From Syngnathus acus (taxonomy: Eukaryota; Chordata; Actinopteri; Syngnathiformes; Syngnathidae), in NCBI RefSeq assembly GCF_901709675.1, contig NC_051094.1:746001-810000 (forward strand): a stretch of 64,000 bases of DNA, given 5' to 3'. The translations under genes and the position numbers were made by a program. Below the pieces are notes generated by a model. The model made no database searches. It was not told where the DNA came from and saw only the letters and a list, made by a program, of their open reading frames with translations. Positions 48,591 to 62,400 of the stretch are shown here, piece by piece (the first letter of the stretch is position 1; every line of letters begins with the position of its first letter).

Positions 48591-51500
48591 ATATAATACG
48601 GTTGGCGAATTTAAGGGGAGAGTTTTCGGAAAGTCTTTGTGACTCCATAAAGGCGATGAATCATTTCAGAGCGTAGCATAAAGGTGAGCGACAGCGATCG
48701 CCGCGGTCCAGGAGGAAAAGCCTGATGGACCGTCTGAAGCAAGCGGTTGACATTTGATCCCGAGCACTGATAGGGCACAACCTCACGAGAAGAGCGAGCC
48801 TCCCAAAAGCCGAACCGTATCGAGCCGTGAACGGCGGTCGGTATTTAATTGGAAACAAGAGAGAGAAAGAATTGATTGTCGATTTGCTGAAGGGGAGCGG
48901 GATGAACAGCGAACAGCAAATGCCAAGGAACCTCATAAGCTACCCGGACGTGAGTTGTGTTCATCTGACAGGGTGGAAATGGCACGTCAGCCAGAGGCTT
49001 GTGATTACAGCACTAGCGGCAACACAAGTCCTTCGTTACACAAATTGCCAGTAGTTATCTAACGTACGGATCAATACTGCAACACGGCCTCCTTCTGCAG
49101 GAAATTGCCCTGCTTTTTAATCACGCGCTATGGGCTTGATCTTTGGACTCTCATAAATCCTGCAACATCCTTCCGGTCACACTAATGGGTGTAATTTCTA
49201 CACAGTGAATCGGCCAAAAGGATTTCATCAATTATTTATTCATGGGATAAATAAAAAATACAGTAGAATCACTTAGGCGGGACAAAATCCGTTTGGGGAA
49301 AGTGGTCGACCTCTGAGTGGACTTTTTGTTTTCCCGTATGAAATGATCGAAATGGCCGTCCTCGTGGTTAGTGGCGGAAAATGACAAATATCTCAATATT
49401 GCCGTCTGAACTTCCCTCGTGGTCTCTTCCGTGATGTCATGTGTGGCGACGTTTCAACGTGTCATTTTATGCCACGCCAACTTCATGATAAATGTGTCAG
49501 TCTTCCAGTAGCTGCCCATCATGCATATTACATACATGATGTTGCTTTTATGTTTTCATCAATAGATGGATGTGAAGAAAGTACATTAAGCCACAACATA
49601 TGCAGCACACATCGAGACACAATGCTCAATATTTTATATATTCCATTAGAAAGCCCTATCGTCAAGGTTCCTTGTAAACCACTTTAACCCTAGGGAAGAG
49701 TACGAAAAAGAAACTACAAAAAAAAAATAACACAGTGGATACAGAGTCTATGACCCCGTTTACCAACCATTCGGTTCATAAGCAACTTCTTAAAAGCAAA
49801 ATTAGCTCAGGTTAGACAATATTTTGGGTGGAAAGTTCGCAAGTTTGAATCCAAAGTGGCCACAATGCAATGCTGAGGCCATTGAGGCAAGCAGTAGGCG
49901 CAGTGAATATAAACACAACCGTATCATCATTATAAATTGTATTTTCACCGATTTTTATTTTGAGAATATATTTTGATTTCAATTCTATTTATTTGAATAG
50001 GAAACATGGAACCAAAATACATTCAACTCAAGATTCTACAGCAATTATTTTTGTTGATGCACCGAATAAAAGTGAAAATATAACATCGTTTTGAGGCTAG
50101 AGCAAATTCATTGCATTTCTATTCATTACAATGGAAAACATTTCCTCAAATGTTATCACAGAACGATACGAGTTCCTAACCACTGTGATCCTTACATATG
50201 ATTACATAATAGTCTTTAGTTAAGTAGGACACATCCACATTTTGTCTTTGGAGCTGGCCATGAGGTTAAAAGAGCCAGATCATTTCAGGGAGCCAAAAAG
50301 CTTGTGATTGAAAAAGAAATAACGAGGTCAGACTGATTTAAGACCATCAAAAAAAAAAGAATTAAAAAAAAGCCACTTTGTGTTGATTAAATTCAACTGA
50401 ATCACCGTCAAACTTCCCCTAAATTCTGTAAATGGTTTCAACAAAAATGAGCCGACATCTCACCATGCATCGGTTTATGAATATGTAATCACCCGTCTTT
50501 GTGCACATGCTGGCAAACACGTAAAATGAACAACCTGTTCAAAATTGTTTGGAATGCATAAATCATTTTGTAAATCCTTTGGGGAGACGGAATCACGGAT
50601 TGGTCTTTTATTTCGTTGTTTTTATTCTTACATTTTTGAGATATGCAAGTAAATTTTTTTTTTTGTGGAAACTTTCCAAAACAGAGACTGAGCTTTTTTA
50701 TGTGTATGTTTGCACTCCCAGCTGACTTGAAGACAAGCAATAAAGTCTCTGAATTTAATTTCAAAATGTACGTAAGTCGGTCACGTTATATGTTTAAAGA
50801 ATCGAATCGGACGTTCTGGACATTTTTTTTCTATTTGGCTCCTTCCTGTCTGGCCTTTTGATGGCACTTGATTGATTACCTGAGTCTTGCCATTTGCCCA
50901 AATGGAAGACGAGCAAAAAAGAGCTGCAGTCAGGGGTATCAGTTGCCTTTCAGAGGTTGACCTTCAAGGCTGTGTGGGACCAGACAGCTCTGCCTCGGGC
51001 GGGTTGCCACGGTACTTGAACCTGAGTGGAATAACACCTTGATAGGAATGAGCGCTAGTTGAACATCTGTCCATGTTGAAGAGCTCGGGGAAATGAGAAT
51101 TTAGTGTTACTCGAGATCATTTACTTTGGAGGGCGTGCGTTTACTCGGATATTCAGAATCGCAAACCAATTGACTAAAACTTGTTGACGGAACGAGGGAA
51201 TCGTAGATTATTGTACTGAGCCAGACCGGCATGCCTCACTCGAGCTCACTTCAACCGGCTTCAAAGTATCAATTCACCGTTGCAGATGTCAGCGTGGGTG
51301 GCAGTAACGTATCCCAAGATTTGTTTGCCAACAACAGCAGAAGTCCGTTTCAAAAAAATAGAAAGAGTATATATAAAAATATACAAATATAATCTAAATA
51401 TAATAGAATAAATAGAAAATAAAATATAACATATGTGAAATATATATCAGCACATGTACGCACGGGCTGTGTGAATTGAAATGACAACAACGCGGTTTCA

Positions 51501-52795
51501 ATATGCATTTTCAAACAAAATGGTTGCTGTCTTCAGCGTTTTCACCATGCAAAGAAGACAGCTCCAAAGCCTGTCAGCCTGGAGGCTTATACAACAACAC
51601 TGAGACAATCAATAGTGTGCACCATCTTTCTCCGCCTCACCTGATATTTTTATTCCTTGTGTGTGCTTCATGCTGAGACTTTGGGGGCAAACATACAATG
51701 TAATTGGTTCTCTCGGGACAAGGGGGACATCGTGCTTGGCAGTAAGTGAGTGACTCACGCCTTTCTCAAAGGTCCACAGTGCATGGGGGCTGGGAATACT
51801 TCCCACAATGCATCAGTGCGTTCAGCAGTGTGATGTAACTGACCTTTTTCACCATGCTGCAGTGGAAGATGTGCAACGGTCATTCTTTTTTGGGAGGGGG
51901 CTTGCTGCAGCAACTCAGCACAGAAATATTCATTCAAGTAGGAAAAGTTTGACCCGTGTTTTGCTACGCAAGGCAGTTTTTTTAGGAATTTCATAGCAGT
52001 CGTTTAAGGTCGATTCATCCTTTCACACGCATATACAGTATGTATCCCGTCTATTTGAAGTACTTGAAAAGCATTCGGCTATTTTAATAATTTGACGAAT
52101 TTATCGACCCTCATGCGTTCGGTGGTTGGAATTGCCACGTTGAGGTAATTTTTTTCAACTTGCTCCAAAGTTTCTCTCAGAGTAAATTCAGGCTTTGAGG
52201 CGAGCTCGATATTCCAGTAACTAAATACCAGATTAGCCACATTTATAAGACGGGATCTCTTGTCTTTATAGAAAGGAAAGTAGACCTTTAATTGATTTTT
52301 TTAGCAATTAAACTTCAAAGACCGTGCATGTTCGTAATTGAACCATCAATTGCAACTCAGCCTAGCAGAAACGGCTCTTTCAGTGCTAATAATGATTTCT
52401 TTTTTAAACGTACAAAAAATAGGGAGGCGCTCAATGCAACAATGTACCTGTACAAACTGTCAAGTCAGTCCTACATCACGTTGTAATGACAACAAATGAT
52501 CACTGTGACAGTAAAACAATAATTAAACAGGCAGTCATGCCTCCAGCCAGGCCATGTTTCCAAGTCGACGGCATTTGAAATGTGCCTTTTCAGTGCACCA
52601 AAGGGATCATTGGATTCAGTCAAGCTTGACCGTGGCATAACAAATACTTGCCTCCAACCCCAAAATTTGTCAGAGCAGATGGACACAACATTTAACTAAT
52701 CACCACACATTTTTTTTTTGCCAGCCCTTTTCTAGACAGATTGAGTGTCACACTTACAATACCACCAAAAACAGGCTTTACAATGTGTGTAGACT

Positions 52796-52925
52796 AGAAC
52801 ATACATATATTATATACATATATATATATATATATTATATACATATATATACATATATATATATATATATACCTATGTATGTATGTATATATGTCAATAA
52901 TATATATATTTATGTATGTAAATAT
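52796..52925. repeat. TA/TATG-rich low-complexity block
   Basis: Alternating (AT)n and (ATAC/GTAT)n segments make about 130 bp of nearly self-complementary sequence that could extrude as cruciforms. The tyrosine/isoleucine ORFs on both strands are artefacts. Confidence 0.85.
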
Positions 52926-53002
52926 GTGTGTGCAGTAATTGTTTTCAAAGTTACCATATTTATTATTCATTTTTTTATTAGCATTTTGTGTGATGGCAGC
53001 GC

Positions 53003-53026
53003 AACACACACACACGCACGCACGCA

Positions 53027-53060
<34 letters not shown>
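53003..53060. repeat. (CA)n/(CACG)n microsatellite
   Basis: CA units, then three CACG/GCAC steps, then about thirteen more CA units. It lies only about 80 bp from the TA-rich block. Confidence 0.9.
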
Positions 53061-53061
<1 letters not shown>

Positions 53062-56000
53062 AGAAAAGACAAAACAATTCTCATGAGATTTGCTGAGATG
53101 TAAGATATGCGGAGGCTCATGTGACGCCGTGCATGGCAGCAGTTCCAACTATGGGTTGTTTTGAAAGTTTGGAGAAATATTTTTTCCAAATGTATTTGTT
53201 GAATTCTTTATGAGTTTAGATGCATTCAACTTGGGAGGTTCCACTGTCAAAATCCAGTTACGTGTGCAGTCGAGGTTGCAGAGGGGAGTAGAGGATAGTA
53301 CATCATTTGAAACTTTTCAAGCATGGACCAAGTATGAATTGATGGTCCTGCTTTGACTGTCTGCCAGTCGCCACGACGACACAAGCCGCCGGATCGCCTC
53401 CATTTTCCTCCCTGACAGGCGCTGGCGTGCCTTAATTGGTCTTCTTGGAGATATCACCTCCAGGGAAGAACCTCAGAGTCATCACATGGAATATGGAAAA
53501 CAAGACTTGACTCTGGCTCGGATCATTTTGTCCTTGCTAAAATTTGGGGAGTCCCCAAAGGCAAAAATTGCAGACAAAATGAAGGAAGCCTTGCTCTGTT
53601 GAAGTCCTGCAGACTATCTTCATAAAAGCAAGCAAACGAGAAACAACTTTAAGTCAACTCATATTTTCAGCATTTCGTCTTTTCATCCACCAATTTACTG
53701 AAGACTTGGAACTCGTCATCGCTGGACTGTACCGCTTTGTGGAACGACAAAATGTCCGAACAACACATCCGAGCGGGTCCAAAAGTACAAAAATAAAATG
53801 CGAGTGAAAGTTAGCGCTACTAGCTTAAACTATGGCTCATGATGCGCCTTTTTTGCAGGCAAAATGTTGAGTCCAACATTTTACAGGCAACAATTACCTG
53901 TCCAATAACAAGAACTTTTTTTTATCATAGTGGTTAAAAAAGTGCAAATCTTATCAAATCCCAAAACTTGTGTCACTTTACCACACAATTGTAACACTTG
54001 TCATACGCTCGTGCGATGCTAAAAGTATGTATAAACATTTGAGCAAAAGATGAGACGCACCATTTGAGACAGACCAAATTGTTGAAAAGAACGCCGTAAA
54101 AATCTTACTGACAAATGAAACCACACCACCCCCAATGTCACACTTTACAAATCTCTACAGCGCATGATTTCCCACTGCTGAAGATAGAAACCCCCAGAAA
54201 AATCAAGACTGAACGTCCTTCTCAATCCGCCAAAAGCCACTTCATGTCTCGCAGTGTTGGTTTTGAATTGGATTTTTGCCTTTAACACCTCCTACTGTAT
54301 ATAAAAGTACAAGGGGTGGGAGGCAACCATTCGGTGTCTTCTTGAAGAGGATTGATAATGATGCTGTCAGCTGTCTGTCTTGCCGGGATTTTTCGTTTTA
54401 TTTTTCGTTTTTATTCTTGCCGCAGGTGTTGATTTGCTGTAGTCTATTAAAACAGAGACGCTGTCAAACAACAGCTGCACACAAGCCATTGACGTCACGC
54501 TTCCATCTAATTTTGCAACTGATTACAGCTATGTATTTAAAGTTGGCAGCCTCCAGGTGGCCGAGCCAGCGATGCACATTATGGCATTTGGATTTTGATC
54601 TGATTGATTATTGGTCTAATGTTTGTGATGCTGCCGGAATGGCGTCGACATGAGGTGAGAGCAGCTTGGCTCATTCACTTCATTTGGAGTTGAAACGATG
54701 CGTGCGTCACAGAGGGGGCGGATTCGGCGCTCGGTATGCATTCCGGGGTTCCGCGCTACCTTCGGAATACCGCAAAGGCCGACCGGCACTGAAAACGGTC
54801 ATTAAATAGAAATGAAGATGGAGCCATGGGTCTATCTGCGCCACGGTTTTAATCCATCCTCTGAGCAGGTTTCAATCCCTCCGGGAGCTTTTTAGGAAGG
54901 CCGCTGTCCGTTGGTTCTTGCTTATTTGGCCATTTTTCCTTGCTTGTTGTGCTTGTGCCACAGATCACAAGCCCGTGCAGTAAAATGTTTCCCTTTTTTG
55001 TCTGATTTAATCGTGGCAGTTATTGTTATGCCCTACTTTGAGGTGCAATGACCTGCAGATTTGAAGGTTGTAAAGCATCAGCGAGTTTTTGTGATTCTCA
55101 AAAATGGAAACGCTCGTAGAATTTTTTTTATGTTCTTACATACCTGAATTTTTACAAGGTCTGCAGAAATTTGTCTCAAGACACAAATCTGAATTTATAT
55201 GCAACTTTCAAAAGGGATATCTTTTTTCCAACATTTACTAACATTTTCGCAATCATCTCAGCAGCAGAATATGCAACGTAGGTCATCTCACCTCTCCGTC
55301 TTGTAAGATGCCACATCTGCGACGAGCGACGCTTAATCAGATAGAGAGCAAATTTAAATGAGAAAAATGACCGCAACCTTGGAAGCCAAAGTCATTTTCT
55401 GAAGCGTCTGTAGTGTATTGATCAGTGTTTGCGAGAGCGCCCGCGCATCCATTATCCACGCAAGTCATCATTCTCCACATTACGCGGGGAGAACGCTCAA
55501 TTGGGTTGGATGGGGGAGCACAGAAATGAAAACCCCGCCTCCCCAAGAATGGAGTGCCTCGAACTTAAATATAGATAAATATAGTCATCTCTGTGAGCTT
55601 TTCTTTTCTCTTTTCGGGCATCTGGGAAGTGCTCCTTACATTGCAACATTAATGGTGCTCATTTATCTGAATTACACAACGCGCGTTGATGCATTGCCCT
55701 GTGATCCATGTGCGCCGAGGTTTGCAAATACAGCACTATTGCATCATCATGCGACATTAAACAACAATGAAAAGAAAAACAAACCACATAGACAAATGTG
55801 AACATTCCCTTATATCACTTAATCGTACGTATTCAAATTGTCAATAGACTTTGCCTTTCACTAGCGCCAAAAGTCTCCATTGGTCTGGTCCATTAGTGTG
55901 ACTCATCTATTAAGCCAAGCTCCAGTTTCAGTGTCCGGCAGGGTGAGTGACTCACCGACTGCTGTTTGACTATTTTTCACAATGCGTTAACCTTGCGCCG

Positions 56001-58149
56001 AGGGCAAAACCATTAAGTCCGTCGATATCGTTTTCTCCACACTGGGACCTGTTGTGATGTCTCCGCTCATTTGATCATCGATGCTTCCTCGGATAGGAAA
56101 CCCAAGAACGGTGCTTGTGTTATTGTCTCAAAACATCCCCGTAACCCGTATTTTTGCGTCATCCACACAGCAATGAAACAAACTATTGCTGTGGAACGAA
56201 CGACGTGTGTGTCCATGTTACAAAGTAGGCGTGTTTTTTCCCAATCGCTTCATTTCTCTCTCCTGCACGTTCAAGTGAAGAACCAGTCTGTCGATCAGCT
56301 CCAGGGAACATCTGGTGGAAACACCTTGAAGCCCCACGCTGTTATCTGCCATGCTACAGTAGGAGCTGTGATTGAGCACCTGTCCGGAGGCCTCTGTTCA
56401 TTTCCGAGCGATCACTTTCACCTTCCCCCGTTGTGGACCAGAAGGTAATGATCCACTTGGGTAGCTGCCAAACTATTTTCTCTTGTCTTCCATATCTGAG
56501 GCTGTCTCGCTCTCTCGCTCTTGGATTTTCTTCATCCAAACAAGCGTTGTTGAGATAAAGACTGCTGCCGAGTTGGCCTTGCGATCTGCCTCCTGGTGAG
56601 AGGTCACAGAGACTCCATGTCTTTTGTCTGCTAGTCAGACCCATCACAGGAAAAGAAGTAGCCTGGCCTTGACCTCTATCACATCCCTGTTTTGTTGCTG
56701 CTTTCACTCGTTTCCCTGTTGCTCTTCATTGAGACGAACGGTAGGCGGGGTCAACACCTGCAGGTGATTATCATCAACCCACCAAAAAACACCGACACCA
56801 TCAAAACAAAAGGCACTAGAATATTTGTTTTAGAGTTTTCAACCCAAACCGTCCTTGCATTCGGTCATCTACACGCATTGCCTCATTTCTACAACTTTGT
56901 TTTTGTAAATATGCATGCAAATGGTCCTGGATTACATATTGGAATCCCAACTGCGGACGTTAGCATACGCTGTGCGGCGTTTGGTATTGTGGTTTTTGTT
57001 TTCCAGCCTTGTGCATATTACAGCGTCTTGAATGACTATTTAACGGCCGCATCACAACCGTGATGCCCGAGCAAAACAAAACAAAATCCTATCGCCGATT
57101 AGTATTGACTGCGTGTTGTAATGTTCCGTTGGGATGCGCAACCATCGTCCTTTCTCAACAACAGCTCAGGAAAAAAAAGATCCATGGGCTTCAAAAGAGG
57201 TGAGGGGAGCTTGATGATTCCAGGACGAGAAGAAGAGGAAGAAGAAGAGCCTCTGTCTCAGGAGTGGAAATCCTCAGCAAGTATGTGGAAGGCATTTGAA
57301 GACTCGTGTGTGGAAACTTGCAATTTGCAGCCTACGGGCTTCTTTTCTGTTAGCTTGACAACTCCCTCATCGCTGTTTTAATTATTGTAGCTCCTGTGAA
57401 TCTTAAGGAGTTTTCCCAAGGTTGCTGCATTGATAGATAGAAGGACAGTTTAAGAGGTTTTGTATAGGTGGCAAAGACCTTCATTGATTTTGAATGATGT
57501 CTAAATTGATATTTATGATCACCGAGGTCAGACTGGTAGTTCGGATGTGTTCGGTGTTGTGCTGTAGGTGCGATGGACACGATGGCTTTGTGTTAAAGGT
57601 AGAAACGTGTTTTGAATTCTATTCAGATCAGGTTGGACAAGGCAACTATGGAGTCAAGTCAAATCACAAACGAGTCTCAAATGACTTCACCAGGGCAAGA
57701 GCGAGGAGAAGTGGCAGTAAAACAGGCCGACATGTGCTCTACCTCAATTCAAAAGTCAAAAATGTGTTGCACTCATGAAGAAATATGACAACACAAAGTA
57801 ACAAGACAGGAATAAATGTTCTTCCACTTCGCAGGGTTTTGATTGACACTGGCGGCTAGGGACTGTCTGTTATTTAAATAAGCTGCTTCAAAGTTCATTA
57901 ATATAACATTTTACTTTGTAATACAGTGACACTGCATGTCGCTTGCTCATTAAATAGCAGTTTATTTATCTCCCCTTATTTGGCTCTGCATTTTGGGTAT
58001 TCGTAACACCAATTCAGGGTACAAAAGAACGGTGGAGAATTTTAAAAAGTGGTTAGATAATGAGACTGCTAATTAGCTTGGATTTCCAAGTACAATGGCT
58101 AACTTTCTATCTTCGCATATGACTATGAATAACAATGTCGCAGTGACCA

Positions 58150-58245
58150 TTAATTATCTGTATATCTATCTGTCTGTCTGTCTCTGTCTGTCTATCAGTT
58201 TGACTTTTAATTAGCTAGCAGCTAGCTAGCTAACTAGCTATCTAC
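58150..58245. repeat. (CTGT)n and (AGCT)n cluster
   Basis: A TATC/CTGT array at 58160-58195 is followed by an imperfect AGCT array at 58210-58242. Confidence 0.75.
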
Positions 58246-59367
58246 CTTAACGAGGCATAATGTGGTTTATTCAATTAGCAACAAAGGCGTATTGGTCGGG
58301 CTCTCATCGCAGTTTCTACCTGTGAAATGCAAATTTGATCAGGCCAGGGTCCGACACGGATGGCATGCAAATCAGCTTATTGAGCGGTCACGCCGTACGC
58401 GGCACTACTGACCCTCAGCCACCGCGTTTTCAATATTTTTCTTCAGTCGGCTCGGAGTTGTTGAGCAGTGAGTAGCGGGAAATTCAAAGTGAAAGCCCTG
58501 AAGTCGTTTGGAGAGCCGCTCTGAGTTTTGGGTGTGTGCAGAAGAAATTGAGAAAACCTTTGACCTTGTTACTGTCGCTTTCCCGCCTCAGGCTCGAGTG
58601 ATTTACAATGTATAAATTAACAACGGAAATGATTAAATAATCGAAAGCCTCCTTTGACAGACCTGTACCTGATGGGGATCATTTGGTTTGGGCATATTTT
58701 TCTTCCGGTGATGCATACGAGATCAAATTGAAGTTTATTTTCATGACTCAAATATTGATTAGCAGAAGCAAAATAATCACAAAAAGATGAATTTGCATCC
58801 TAATCTTTGGATATTTTGGAAATGTGTAACACTGCTCTGAGAAAAACTCTTCAAGCAAAGTTAGCAAGCGTTCAAGGTTTTCGTCGTTGTCACTGAACCA
58901 TTTATGAACTGCCATTGTTATATTTTTTCACTTTTGTTAATCCAGATAAGGCAATTAAGAACAGATTTTCTTTCGCAATGCGACCCTGACAGAGTAAAAC
59001 AAAGCAAAAAGTATGTTCAAGGTCAATGAAACTACCACAGGACTCAATTCTCAACAGCTTTTAACGCCTAGCGATCCATTATTAATTTTCCTGCACTGGA
59101 TAATGTTGGTGGACAGTTGCTAAACCTATGCAGTGGCCAAGTCTGAAACAGAAACACCACTAAAAGGCAAAACACCTCACTACTCTCGAACTTCGCTCCC
59201 GTGGGATCTAATTTGTGCAATTTTAATGATCAACCCCACGTTGTATTTAAGCAGACAAAGGTAATATCTGCAAAAACTTTTTTTTTTTCCCAAAGAAAAG
59301 GAAAATCCTTGTCCACACCCTTGCAGTAAAGAACAAAAAACTAATCTAATGCCATATTAGTGATGTG

Positions 59368-59430
59368 TGTGGATGGATAGACGGACGGACGGACGGACAG
59401 GTGGATGGACGGATAGATGGATGGACGGAC
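59368..59430. repeat. (GGAC/GGAT)n tetranucleotide array
   Basis: Mixed GGAT, AGAC and GGAC units, with four GGAC in a row near 59382-59397. Confidence 0.85.
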
Positions 59431-62400
59431 ACACAGTATGTGGCTATTTGCCAGAGGGCATTTGAAACAAGACGATATGATGCCTTAAGTTGTTTTCCGT
59501 GAGCCTCTGCAGCCGGCCGTCAGCTGTGTGCTCAAACATTAATGGCGTGTTTTCGCCGGTCGAGCTCCCCGGGCGTTAAATGTCTAGACACCACATTTGG
59601 AGCTCTTGTCAGTGATCAATTATTCCAAAGATTTTAAGAAAGCTTCCCGCAGCCTGCCCGGCACGCCGCCTTCTTCCAAATGTGTTTCGTTTCAATTTGC
59701 CAAAATCCATTTCCTCACCTTTTGGACCAGAAAGGCTTTTCAGTTCAAGGCTTCAACTTTCAAGACTCTTTCATCTTCTTTAATTTGTCGATCAGACAAA
59801 GGTGAACAGGAAAGGAAAACAGGTGAACTTCATTCACAGGTTACTCCATATAAATATTTAGATGTTTTCTTCAGTTGCAAGAGTAGTGCTTCATTTCAAA
59901 AGAAGTTATTTAGCCCGCGTCAATGTGTCGTCCTTGAACCGAATCCTCATCCCTTAAAAGCTGTTTATTTACCGGGGTCTTATTTGACGCACACTTTTAA
60001 TTTGGCTTTTCCACTCCATCCAGACTTGCGGCCAATCTCATTCACAAGCATTGATGATGAAATCTAACACAGCCTCCGCAGCGGTCCTCTGGGTGTCGTC
60101 AGGGGGCAGTTACGCATTGGTCGCTACGAAGCTGCGAGTCCCGCTGGGAGGCGGCCATTACACCGCAGCTGGCCACAGGGAACGCTCAAGGACAGTGAGA
60201 GCAAACAGACTTAAGTAGGAGTAGTGCAGCCTGGATTGGTGCGACGAAAAACCGAGAAGGTCTAAAGCCATAGATGAATGGAGTTTGCAATGCACTATTT
60301 TATGCAGATGAGGTCTAGAAGCAGCAAGAGGCCAACTGACGAGTTCAAGCGCAAAAGCGAAAAAACAAAACCATGATAACTAGCAAGCTGTCATTATTCC
60401 TTGTTGCATTTCCTAATTCTGCAAAAATCAAACTCCGCCGTGGAGCTGGTGTATGTAGAGCGTACACAAAATGCAATAAATCACAAACTGTCATGGTGAT
60501 ATATTGCATAAAACCACCAAACAGCTGCATTGTAATCCAAATAAATACTACACCCTGACGAGGGTAATTTTATTGATAAACGACTTCTCTACCTAGTACT
60601 GTATAGTCTTAACACTTCTCTAGTTTGGAACATTGGAATTAATAGTCTCATTTGCTGTATAATATCAGGAAAATTCATCTATTTGTAGACAGGTGGTGTC
60701 AGTAAAGTTCCAGGACTAGCCTGAATGCACTCCTGATTCCTCCTGGATCCTCCACAGCTTCTTCAAGATGGCCATCTTGAGGTTGTCCATGCAATATCTT
60801 GGGAATATCTTTTTTTTAATCCACGAGTACTTATATGAAATGCAAATAATCTGTTGTAGAAATATGCCGACCTTTTCATTTCCTGGTATCTGATATCTAT
60901 CTACTTTTATATAGACAATCAAGTATGCCATTCGTATGACAAACCATTGTAATCCTCAATTCAAAACAATCTCCTGTGCAATATCCAGTAATTAAAACTG
61001 GGAATAATAAGTAGTAGGAAAAAAAAATGAAGCGACGTGAAATAGATTTCCCGTTTGTGAGACGCCTGATGGCATCATTGTTGTTCCACTCATCAACTAC
61101 TTCACTCCCTGCCCGTCCACCACAGGTGAACCTTTAATCGCCCCTCGGCGAATCGTAGCAATGAGCTGAGGACTCCCCTGCATGATGGAGTATCAAATTA
61201 TCACTAATAGGCAGGGTCAGGATGGGGTGCGTGCGACTAGCATGCTAATAGGGACTGCGTCTCGCCGCCACGCAACAGGACAAGCTAATTTAGCTGTGGA
61301 GAGAAGAGCCTGTGATAGGGAACATGTTGGGTGGGGGGTAGCACCTTGGGGATGTGGAAAGATGGGAATCCGCCCAGCTCAAACACCGTATTGATCATCT
61401 TTCTGCAGTGTTGACACGACACATACCTCTGCAGAGCAGCTTCACCTGCGCTGTACCGCAGCGGTTCATCAGAGACCTTTGTGTTGGCTGCCCCTTGGCA
61501 ACAAAACAACAACGATTGGTATGGAGACGACGCTTATTTGCGAATAACACCGCTTTGTTTGTTTTTTTTAAACGAGGCGCATTCCTCTTTTAGAATTATA
61601 TTGGTGCCGTTACAGCTGGGAGCGGAAGAACAACGCAGATTTAACACAGCGGCTGGCAAATTCAAGCACGGCAAAGCTCCTCCTGCACCTTAATAATGAA
61701 TGACTGCTTTTTATAAACTGGCTAATTGGAGGAGATGACGCTGTATGCTCACACCGTGGTCTCCACCTTTATATTGTTCCACTCCATAGCTGAATCTATC
61801 CGTAGATGAGAGATTATAGTCAGATAAGTGATGGGAATTGGATAGCGAGGATAAAACCGCAATGCGTGTCGTAATGGTATGAAGGAGCAGAAGAAGAATA
61901 TTTCCCCTGCACAGTACCTACTGGGATTTTCTAAAACTCAAGATCCATCAGATTCTATGAGGTACTACTATAATTACTTGTTCAGTTGGTCAACAAAAAT
62001 AAACAAGCATGCTAACGTTAGCTGTTGCATTTGTAAGATTATACGCAACAGTGTCCACTTTGGTGAATCTGCTCTCTTATTGCTATGGCTTCAGTTTGTC
62101 TCTGTGCTGTGGCCCAAAGCCACACGGCAAAAATGAAAACAAAGATAAAAACAAGAAATGCCCATCCTACTCCATCATTGACACATGTCAGCATTTGCAT
62201 TGTAAAAGGATCCTAGCCTAAGAGTGACTAGTTCCGATTTGGATCCACAATACTGACTATGTTAGAGGTTTGGAAGAAATCCAAGTAAGGCTAGCAAAAG
62301 AGTGAGAAAATACAATGTGTTCCCGGGCAATTGGGAAAACAGATACATTTGTATTCCAAATTGTAGGTACATTCAGCTTAAGTCTCATCTCAACACAGTT

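Noticed and set aside
56692-56740. Signal-peptide-like frame MLLLSLVSLLLFIETNG ending at a GGTAGGC donor-like site
   Set aside because: Attractive as a first coding exon, but there is no supporting promoter, no partner exon found, and hydrophobic runs of this kind arise by chance in T-rich DNA.
59597-60067. 156-codon + strand ORF
   Set aside because: No recognisable motif, serine/phenylalanine-rich from T-rich DNA, and no evidence of splicing.
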